Assembly (NCBI GenBank): GCA_001599815.1
Contig: BCIA01000008.1
Location: 620,001-684,000 of the forward strand
Reading direction: 5' to 3'
Source: Furcasterigmium furcatum
Lineage: Eukaryota > Ascomycota > Sordariomycetes > Glomerellales > Plectosphaerellaceae
Length of the DNA stretch: 64,000 nt
Made by a program: the position numbers and the translations under genes. Below the pieces are notes generated by a model that searched no databases, was not told the DNA's origin, and worked only from the letters and a program-made list of their open reading frames with translations. Of this stretch, positions 55,763-64,000 are shown one piece after another (position 1 is the first letter of the stretch; each line of letters begins with the position of its first letter).

Positions 55763-56521
55763 GATGGCGCTGACAAGTGCTCTGACCTGGAACCATGAAC
55801 GGTGTACGGTGAAATGAGTGGCAGCTGGTTATAGGCCATGGGCTGGCTGACACCAGAAGTTGAGCCAACATCCGGAGATAACAGGGCCGGATTGAAAAGC
55901 ACAACCCCCCTGACAAGATACGCGTTCAGGGGCCATTGTCGGATCCGGGAACTTCGGTTCGCAGAAGAAGTCAAGTTAAGCAGCCAAGTCTCTTGGCTCT
56001 TCAATACTGCAGATGTCATCACACAACCAACAGGGGGTTCATTCGCGTGACAACCAAGTCAACATGGCCTCGGCTGGTCGCTTGTGTGGTCAAATGGATC
56101 AGTAAACTGATGTACCCGTCTAACAATTCCCTTTGACCCTTGCTCAGTGTCGAATTTAAGCCATCCCACTGCCTTGAGAATCAGCCCACCCAATGGTTCA
56201 TGGCGAAAATGGCTCTTTCGGATCTCGGACGGCTTAACTCCAGTCAAAGGAATACGAAGGTTGAGCGAGTTACGGCCCCCGATGTTTGCCAAAGGGGGTG
56301 GGTTGCAGTGATAGTAAGAGGACGACATTGTCACACGGGGCCGGCCTCGACTCCGACCCTCAATAGTGCGGCCAGTCCCCAACAGCTGACTTGCAACTTA
56401 TGTATACCGGAGAAAAGCAGCATCTCTGGCCAGTCAAGGCAGTTTTCTTCATTCTCCAACACACTGGCGTCTACTCCCTCACACTATCTCCTCTGATAAC
56501 AATCTTGCATTCCTTCTCGCG
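55763..56521. other. Divergent promoter of the secreted unknown and the chitinase
   Basis: Shared upstream region of two secreted-protein genes. No coding structure. The right end (56440-56521) is CT-rich leader. Confidence 0.45.
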
Positions 56522-59500
56522 ATGCAGTTTCGAGCTCCGCGGAGGCCCGGACTAGCTCTGGCCTTTTGCTATATGCTTGGTGTTTCCGCTCGAGAGCAGT
56601 TCTACTCTGAGCTCAAAGCCTGTCCGGTTTCTTGTTCATCGACTGAGGATGCATCGCAGTGGACGCTCTATGACTCTCTCAACCGCCTCACCTACTGCGA
56701 GGAGCCAGTCCTGTTCCAAGTCTCGCTCTCGGGCACCCCCTTGACTCGCACCCAGCTCAACAGGGTCCGGGCTTGTACAGCACGCGACTCGGATGAAGAC
56801 GAAAGGTTCATCGTCAACGCGATCCTACCTCCGCCTGAAGAGTCTACCGAAGGGCCCGAGGGGGTCATCAGGCGAAGCGCCGAGTGTCCTGCCGCGACAC
56901 GAAACTCGACATCCCTCGAGCTCGTGTCTCGGGGCGGGCGTACGCGGGACAAAGCCGACGCGGTGCTCCAAGGCCTAGAAGAACTCCGCAACTGGGTCCA
57001 AAAGTCAAGAGACTGCCAGAGTTCGACGGTCACCTTTGCATACAACAATGGCACTGTTCTTGGGTACTTTGGGGGCCGGCGCGTCGACGGCGACGGAACA
57101 TCTGAGCTGTTTGACACGCTCGCTCAAGATGTGCTGAACCAAGGGGCGCCGCACCGACTGCTTCTGCAGCACTGCACGCACGATGATCAGAAGGATAGTA
57201 AAATCACCGGCGGCGTCACCGTCGGTGTCGTTGCAGACACCGAAGGGGGCTTCGTTGCCGTCCAGAGGATCCTCAGGAAGTGGAAAGAAGGCCACTGCGT
57301 CGTCCATGATAGCGGCTCAACTGAAGTCATCAACGACCTGAGCCTCCACTTCCGTCCAGCTATTCAAGGATCAGCGCCCTCTCGAAATACCATCTCAAAC
57401 GAGACCCTCATCGAAGCTCGCCAGCACCCCGCCGAGTGCCGCTGGATCCGGGTCGAGGAAAACGACAGCTGCGGTCAGCTTGCCGAGCGCTGCGGCATCA
57501 CCGGCGCGCAATACATGCAGATCAACAGCGGTCCGAACCACTGCTCTACTCTCAGGCCCGGCCAGGCCGTCTGCTGCTCGGGTGGCCGCCTCCCGGAGCT
57601 GCGGCCGCGGCCTAACGCGGACGGAAGCTGCTACGTGTACGACACCAAACCTGACGACGCGTGTTCGGTGATCGCGGCATGGAACGGGCTTGAGATGGAA
57701 GACATATTCGAATTCAACAGGAATACCTGGGGCTGGAGCGGCTGCGATCCGCTCTTCCTCGGCGTCAACATATGTCTCAGTCCGGGCAGTCCCCCGATGC
57801 CAAAGGCCGTCGATAATGCCGTCTGTGGACCGACCGTGCCTGACTCGAGGCCTCCCCGCGGCGACATGACCCTCGCAGATATAAACCCCTGTCCTCTGCG
57901 AGCGTGCTGCAACATCTGGGGGCAGTGTGGCACGACGGCTGACTTTTGCGTCAATACCACCTCGTCTTCGGTGACGGGAGCTCCTGGAACAGCTGCGCCA
58001 GGGACTCATGGGTGCGTCCAGAACTGCGGCATGGATATCGTCAACAACAACGTCGCGCCCGAGAAGTTCTACAAACTCGGGTACTTCGAAGGCTGGAACA
58101 TGAACCGCGACTGTCTCCGGATGGATGTCCTCGCCACTCAGGACCATCACCAGGACTACACAGATATCCACTTTGCGTTTGCGCATATCGGTCCAGCGCC
58201 GAGCTTTGAGGTAGTCATTCCAGAGGACTCTGAGGACCAGTTTCGGAGGTTCTTAACCATCCGTGGCCCAAGGCGGACCCTGGCCTTTGGCGGCTGGGTC
58301 TTCTCGGCTGAGCGCCCTCATTTCGACCGCTTTCGCCAGGCGACCCGTCCCGAGAATAGGCAGCGCTTTGCCCAGAACTGTGTCGACTTTGCCATAGAGC
58401 ACAATCTTGACGGTCTCGACTTTGACTGGGAGTACCCTTCTGCCCCTGGTGAGCCGCAAGACAGGAGTGCCCTCCTCCACGAGCGGAGAATCGGCTGACC
58501 AGCATTCACAGACCTGCCAGGGATCCCGCCCGGTGACCTCCTCGAGGCTGACAACTACTATGAGTTCCTCAGACTTGTCAAAGAAAGGCTTCCAGAGCGT
58601 ATGACCTTGTCTATCGCCGCGCCTGCTTCCTTTTGGTATCTCAGGCCGTTTCCCCTGGACCGGATGCACCGGATTCTGGACTACATCGTGTACATGACCT
58701 ATGACCTCCACGGTAAGTCGGGCTCTTGACCTACTTGACCTTCATCTCCTCAACTTTGTCGAGCCTGTACTTACCTGCGACTTTTAGGACAATGGGACGC
58801 CGGCAATCCGTGGTCTAACCCCGCGTGCCCGACCGGAAACTGCTTGAGGTCTCACGTCAACTGGACAGAGACGTACAACGCCCTCACAATGATCACAAAG
58901 GCCGGTGTCCCGGCGCATAAGGTGCTCATGGGCGTGGCTTCGTATGGAAGATCCTTCAAAATGTCTCAGGCTGGCTGCAGCGGGCCTCAGTGCTTCTTCC
59001 TCGGTGATAGCGCCAACTCCCAGGCCAAAAAGGGTCGATGTACAGACACCGCAGGCTACCTGGCAAACGCGGAAATCTTCGAACAGATTGATGAAGGCTA
59101 TACGGACATTGGAGTTGCCGAGCGAGCCACCTGGCTTGTGTACGATGGTGAGCTGCCAACTAACTACCTGATATGCACGCGATGACCAGAATGCTGACAA
59201 CATTTTGTTCAAGACACGGAGTGGGTTTCGTACCTCGACGACGATCAGCGTGTATGGCGGGAGCAACAAGCGGACAGGTATAACCTCGGGGGCACGATTG
59301 AATGGGCCATCGACCTCCAGGAGTTTCTTGACGGCGCTGGCCTGCCATCAACGAGGGACAATCTCTGGGAACCCATCCCAGAGTGCGAAGAAGAGTCACC
59401 TCACAATACCCTCGAGGCCCTGGAAAATGATCGCCGAATCCCGTCGTACTGCCTCCCGATATACAGCCTCGAAGTCCTGCGCAAGCTGGCCCAGAGGTCT

Positions 59501-60655
59501 ATCGACCACTATAATGAGCTCATCAATGGCCCATACGACCGCAACTTCAGACTGTTCCGGCAAGTGGCAGCAACTGCCACCATCGAGAACATGGACACCT
59601 GGGTGCAGGAGAACGCGGCGACCTACTTTAACTGCGCGAGCACGGTCCTGGTGCCGTGCTGCAGGTTCTGCCTCAATGAGGACTGTGGTACCGGATCCAA
59701 TTGCATACGAACCTCGGACTCGGGGCCCGGCCTGCAGTGCGCCTTCTCTCGGCACGTCGAGACCAACCCCATACCCAGAGAGTGTCCCCCGGTCTGGACG
59801 GTCGAGCCCGCCACGACCGGGAATCTAACCTTCACCTTCAAGAACGACACTGCCCGGGAATCATTCTACGAGGCCGTCGCCGAAGAAGTCGGAATCATCG
59901 AGGAGCAGGTCGTGTTTAGGACGAGGGAGTACAAGCGTCATCTTCGCGGGTTCCCGTGGGAGAGCTGCGTCGGTGCCATTTCCGGTACCACATGCGTGGG
60001 AGCCGACTACAGGGACATTCCCGTCGCCAACTACTTCCCGAGGGACGTGCCGAACCCGAGGGACCTCATCGAGCCGGCCGTGGGGCAGGCGTCGGACATC
60101 ACGGCCGCGCTCTTCGCGTACGAATGGGGCATCAGGCTCGGCATCCTGGCGGAGTCGGCGGCGGACATTGTCGACGCCATGACGGTGCCCGTGCTGATGC
60201 TCAACGACTCGGTCCACCGCATGCAGGAGGTCAACGACATGGGCGAGGAGATCCACGAAAACAACACAGAGAACCTGATCCTCGCCGTCTTGGAGTCCGT
60301 CCTATTTATCATCCCGTTCGTGGGCCAGCTGGTGGGCTCGATGGTCAGGGTCGCCCAGGCGTTCCGCGCCTTGTATATCCGCTCCGCGGCGAACACGATT
60401 GGCGACGTGGGCCTCATCAGCATAGACATTTACAGGATCACCCAAGCCGAAACGGACGACGAGAGGGCGATGCTGGGGTTAGGCATCGCCCTCACAGGCA
60501 TGGGTACACTGACGGGCATCCCCGACGTACTGCGGGCCGGGCAGCTGAGGAGGCGGACGGGTAACGACGCCATTATCAGGTTGACCGATGCTCCTGACGC
60601 GGCACGGTCAAGGTATATGATGAGCGGTGCTCTAAGCTCTTGCACAAGGCCCTAG
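56522..60655 (+). CDS. LysM-CBM18-GH18 chitinase, subgroup C (killer-toxin-like)
   Basis: Predicted exons are 56522-58448, 58512-58712, 58788-59147 and 59214-60655 (1309 residues). Signal peptide ends near residue 24. Residues 25-300 are an N-terminal Cys-containing region (KACPVSCSS). Two LysM units follow (CRWIRVEENDSCGQLAERCG, about 305-353; CYVYDTKPDDACSVIAAWNG, about 370-420). A CBM18 unit (ACCNIWGQCGTTADFC) lies near 434-480. The GH18 barrel starts about 517; its catalytic motif is DGLDFDWEYP with D630, D633, D635 and E637 intact. The tail after about 910 has a Cys cluster (CCRFCLNEDCGTGSNC) and a hydrophobic stretch NLILAVLESVLFIIPFVGQ near 1187. This order is that of subgroup C fungal chitinases related to the alpha/beta subunits of yeast zymocin. 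It should bind and cut chitin of competing fungi or the own wall. Confidence 0.9.
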
Positions 60656-61599
60656 ACACTGGACCGGGGCTTGGGGCCGGCCATGGGCTCCACGACATGG
60701 GCGTAGAATAGGATAGTCTTGGATAACATCACGTTTCTCCCATCTCAAACCCTTCCCCGAGCCCAATATCGCGTACACCTGAAGCCCGCTGCGTGAGTAC
60801 ATGCAAGATGACAAGTCGTGTGACTCGAGGAGTCAAGCTGAGGCCCCTCTCTCGTAGTAGTGGGTTGCTGGAGATTCGGACTGAGAGATTGTTCAACGGC
60901 GCCTCGGAGCCTGCGGAATTGCGCGGTGAGCAGAAGAGGGTTCATTTACGGAGCCGACTGTGATGGTCACAAAGGGGCTGCATTCATCGAAATCCTTCAG
61001 CAGCGCAATATTGGCTCTGAGGGCCTCGGCACTTGGCAAGCATGTATCGTTTGCCATGGAGCATATTGCCGAGCGGTGGAGATCCTTAGTCAGGTGCACG
61101 ATCGCGGAGTAAGGACTAATTGCTGTACGACAACCTTAAACCCGAGAGATACGCGGTCTCTGGTACTCCATGTGATCTAAGGCCAAGACGGAACCAGGCG
61201 TACAGGATGAGCAGGGGGTCTCCTGTAGTCAGCGACAGCTGTGACTGCAACCCTGACTTGACCCCTTTGTTACTCAGCCCCCCATGGCCGGGGAGTAGCC
61301 TGTTATCCAACTCAAAGCTTTCGACATGAACTTCACGATGACTCTCTCCAGGACAAAGGCCGGCCAGGCCGAGGTGATGTTGGAAGCCAAGAGCTTGAAT
61401 GACATGTGGCGGTACTACCTTAGCAGCCCATCAACCCAGGGTCCAGGTATCAGGTGTGCAAGGTAACAGACAGGGCCAATGTTGCCAAGAGGCTCATCCT
61501 TATCGGTTTGACATAAATGGAGGCCGCCAGCTTGTACGAGTTTGCGTCATGATGTTCATGCAGATTGCTCGCAAACAAAGCCGGCTCGCAATCGTCAGC
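60656..61599. other. Intergenic region between chitinase and LysM genes
   Basis: A 47-codon + strand frame (61326-61469) starting MNFTMTLSRTKAGQAEV and a minus-strand segment near 60930-61060 look mildly protein-like, but neither gives a gene model. Otherwise promoter of the LysM gene. Confidence 0.35.
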
Positions 61600-63318
61600 A
61601 TGTCGTACGCAGCCACTTGGCTCTGCCTCCTCGGAGCTTCTGCCCATACAGTGGCTCAATCACTGTCCAATGCGACAGTGACCACGTCAACTGTGTCTGC
61701 CGGCTCGAGCTCATCGGTGTCTGTCCACCCGCCCGATGCTTCCGACGTCGAACACAGCAAGCTGAGAATGCTCGGCCCTGATCCACTCTACCCCTTTCAC
61801 CCTAGCACGTCCATCTACTGTACGTGGTGGTATGATAACAATGGCGACTTGAGCTGCGACGACATGCTCAGCTGGTGGCTGATCACTGTTGAGGAGTGGC
61901 ACAGATGGGTGAGGTGCCCGAGATTCCTACCGTCGGATTTCATTCATGCTGACAGGTGGCACAGAACCCCATTCTTGCTGAATCTTGCGAAGACAACTTT
62001 GTTGTTGGTCGGTCTTATTGCGTCGCCGCCTTTGGGCATCCAGCGCCGGTGACCACCACGACCACTACGACCACATCACCAAGCAGCACCAGCACCAGGA
62101 TCACGACGACAACTACTACCATCACTCCTCCTCCTCCTCCGACGACGACGACTACGCCGACAACAACAACGACCACTTCTACCAGGACTACCCCCACCAC
62201 CACTGGCAATGGCATCCAGACCCCTCAGCCTCCCCAGCCGGGCATGGTCGGGAACTGCGATGCCTTCCACCTCGTCAGTTCGGGCGACACGTGCACCTCC
62301 ATCACTATACGGTACGGCATCACCCTCAGTCAGTTCACCACGTGGAACCCCCAGATCGGCGGTAGTGCGTGCACCGGAATATGGCTCGACAACTGGGTCT
62401 GTGTCTCGATCATCGGACACTCGCCGCCCACGACGACCACCACTACCACCACTACGAGACCGGGCAACGGCATCAACACCCCTCAGCCTACGCAATCGGG
62501 CATGGTTGGGAACTGCGACCGCTTCCACTACGTCGAGCTGGACCAGACGTGCGCCTGGATAGCGGCTCAGTACGGCATCACCCAGCAGCAGTTTCTGACG
62601 TGGAATCCCTCCGTCGGGCAGACTTGCTCTGGGCTCTGGGCGTACAACCACGTCTGCGTCCGCACCATTGGCTTCCAGCCCCCTACTACGACGACGACGA
62701 CTACCCGCGGCAACGGCATTTCTACTCCGGTCCCGTGGCAGCCCGCCATGGTCTCGAACTGCGATCGGTTCCACCTCGTCAGGTCAGGCGAGACGTGCGC
62801 AATCATCGGCGCCAGGAACGGCGTCACTTCTTCCCGGATCGCCACCTGGAACGGCCTGACAGCGAGCTGCGGGGGCCTCTGGGCCGAGACGCACGCCTGC
62901 GTGCGCACCATAGGGTTCACCCCGGCAGTCGCGACAACCTGCACTAACGACGGCCTGGTCTGGGGCGACAACAGGCCGGCCGCGCGTAACAATGTCGTCT
63001 CCTGGTGCAACGGCGACTCCAGCACGGACGGCGTGGGGAACTACGCCATTGCACAGACAAAGTACGGATGCTATAATGCCCCCTTTGGCGCTAACAGGAT
63101 CGCGTTCACGGCGAGGAACGACTTTGGGGCGCCTGCTACCATGTCGACTGCCCTGTGCAACGAGATTATGAGGCTGCCTATCGATCGGTGCAACCGGGGC
63201 GGCACCGGCACTCACGAGGGCTGGTTCTTTAGGTAGGTTGAAGCATTTGACAATCATTCGTGGATAAACAGTAACTAACTCGGATTCCAGGTCCGTTGTC
63301 CTCGCCGGCAGGTGTTGA
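61600..63318 (+). CDS. Secreted four-LysM protein with unassigned C-terminal domain
   Basis: Predicted exons are 61600-61908, 61956-63232 and 63291-63318 (537 residues). The signal peptide is MSYAATWLCLLGASAHTVA; an earlier in-frame ATG (about 61550) would spoil it. LysM units: a diverged first one, IYCTWWYDNNGDLSCDD ... AESCEDNFVVGRSYCV, split by intron 1; then CDAFHLVSSGDTCTSITIRYG, CDRFHYVELDQTCAWIAAQYG and CDRFHLVRSGETCAIIGARNG, separated by Thr-rich linkers. After the last unit a Cys-containing domain of about 115 residues runs ATTCTNDGLVWGDNRPA ... EIMRLPIDRCNRGGTGTHEGW. A final 28-base exon adds SVVLAGRC. LysM proteins bind chitin oligomers; in plant pathogens they hide chitin from receptors or protect hyphae. 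Adjacency to a subgroup C chitinase is a known pattern in Trichoderma and others. Confidence 0.87.
62050..62220 (+). repeat. ACC/ACG microsatellite coding Thr-rich linker
   Basis: Near-uninterrupted ACN triplets encode poly-threonine between the first and second LysM units. Two shorter copies lie near 62428-62462 and 62685-62706. These are likely O-glycosylated linkers and prone to length change. Confidence 0.8.
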
Positions 63319-63631
63319 TCTGCGGATGATGCCGCGGACCTTGTATATTTTCCTTTTCGACCTGAAGAGCAACGGTCGCGGACGTGGGAACATTCGAATA
63401 GATGCATCGGGAATCAAGCGGGGTTGGGGACCGGAAAGTACTGTCTGGCTTAGAGGTAATTATGCAGTCAGCACACAGCTGAGCCATCTAAATGATATTT
63501 CCCTGTCTAGCCTCGACTTGACTTTGTTAGACATGTGCCGGAGGGCCTCGCGCTTACTGCGTCATACATCACGGTGGACAGGGGTTCACCGCCGTCTCAC
63601 TCAAGGGGTGTTGACATGAAGTGCGTCCGCT
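63319..63631. other. Intergenic region
   Basis: 3' flank of the LysM gene. No structure is recognised. Confidence 0.35.
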
Positions 63632-63808
63632 ATGGGGGTGAGCCGCAACCCAGACAGACTTGCCGCGTATCTTCGCAATAGCCTCGAGTCTGTCACAAAT
63701 ATTCTGGAGAATGATGCTGCTTGCGCCGAGTTACAGGCCGTGATGAAAAACTACGAGAATGTTGCACAATACAATCGGTTGAATCTGGTTATCCCAGGTA
63801 TTGAGTAA
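63632..63808 (+). CDS. Possible small protein or exon, 58 residues
   Basis: ATG GGG GTG begins a frame reading MGVSRNPDRLAAYLRNSL, then ESVTNILENDAACAELQAV and a further helical segment ending VIPGIE before TAA. Composition and heptad-like spacing suggest a real helical protein or the last exon of a longer one. A stop lies 15 bases upstream in frame, so any longer form needs splicing; no acceptor with support was chosen. It follows the LysM gene in the same orientation. No family recognised; a remnant of a chitinase-cluster gene is possible. Confidence 0.35.
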   Translation: MGVSRNPDRLAAYLRNSLESVTNILENDAACAELQAVMKNYENVAQYNRLNLVIPGIE

Positions 63809-64000
63809 CTTAGCAAGCTCCATAGTTACAATGAATGATGTTTATCATGATAAAGACGGGCCTGCTGTCGAGAGGAGATTATCGTAGAGAATCTGTATCT
63901 AGACCCAGAAGGGCCATGAATGGACTGTCTGGACACTCCTCCATTATTCTGCAACCCATGACCCTTACACACCAGAAGTGACAGACAGATATGTGAATAC
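63809..64000. other. Right-edge sequence
   Basis: AT-richer DNA to the window end, with no coding signal. Confidence 0.35.

Noticed and set aside
58440..58511. Frameshift in the chitinase after DFDWEYPSAP
   Set aside because: A normal 63-base intron (GTGAGC donor, TTCACAG acceptor, CTGAC branch) restores the frame as DLPGIPPGD, so the gene is intact.
1..64000. CRISPR arrays, tRNA or rRNA genes, transposon ends
   Set aside because: No spaced direct repeats, no tRNA A/B-box pair with a cloverleaf and no terminal inverted repeats or transposase motifs were found by eye; a dedicated scan was not possible.

Overview
The window is nuclear DNA of a filamentous ascomycete, probably a plant-associated Sordariomycete. 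The evidence is short spliceosomal introns (about 45-90 nt, GT..AG with CTRAY-like branch points), GC-rich third codon positions, monocistronic genes with their own promoters, and typical Pezizomycotina families: Zn2Cys6 regulators, ACS-type MFS permeases, LysM and CBM1 proteins, and a fungal STAND-type N-terminal domain with ankyrin repeats. I assembled 27 gene models by hand from splice signals and reading-frame continuity. Exon borders are therefore predictions, and no homology search was possible.

Layout. 0.9-5.2 kb: secreted pectate lyase, then a STAND-N/ankyrin protein. 5.8-14.3 kb: MDR oxidoreductase, a seven-helix membrane protein, a possible tiny spliced gene, a Zn2Cys6 regulator, a four-helix membrane protein and an ACS permease. 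15.8-23.1 kb: secreted GDPD-type phosphodiesterase, a very large AtuA-DUF4387-CaiB/BaiF fusion enzyme, and a PEX11-type peroxisome protein. 23.8-35.3 kb: a likely catabolic neighbourhood with a DUF1338 dioxygenase, a metal-dependent cyclase/hydrolase divergent from an ACS permease, a Zn2Cys6 regulator, an SMP-30 lactonase and an NmrA-like reductase whose first splice junction does not resolve. 36.7-47.0 kb: a 1226-residue secreted subtilase, an unknown protein, a LaeA-type methyltransferase, a DJ-1/Hsp31-like protein and a tail-anchored acidic protein. 47.6-54.8 kb: CBM1-pectate lyase, a 3.3-kb gene-poor stretch, an alginate-lyase-family enzyme starting with an 8-nt coding exon, and a decayed multicopper oxidase. 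54.9-63.3 kb: an unknown secreted protein divergent from a 1309-residue LysM-CBM18-GH18 chitinase of killer-toxin-like architecture, followed by a four-LysM secreted protein.

Functionally there are two themes. Plant polysaccharide and protein attack comes from the two pectate lyases, the alginate-lyase-like enzyme and the subtilase. A chitin-directed secreted trio at the right end is the most interesting candidate system: a chitin-binding chitinase with a long hydrophobic C-terminal extension, a LysM partner with an unassigned Cys-rich tail, and a divergent secreted protein of unknown fold. The 25.7-35.3 kb block looks like a regulated uptake-and-ring-opening/lactonase pathway for a small organic acid or aromatic.
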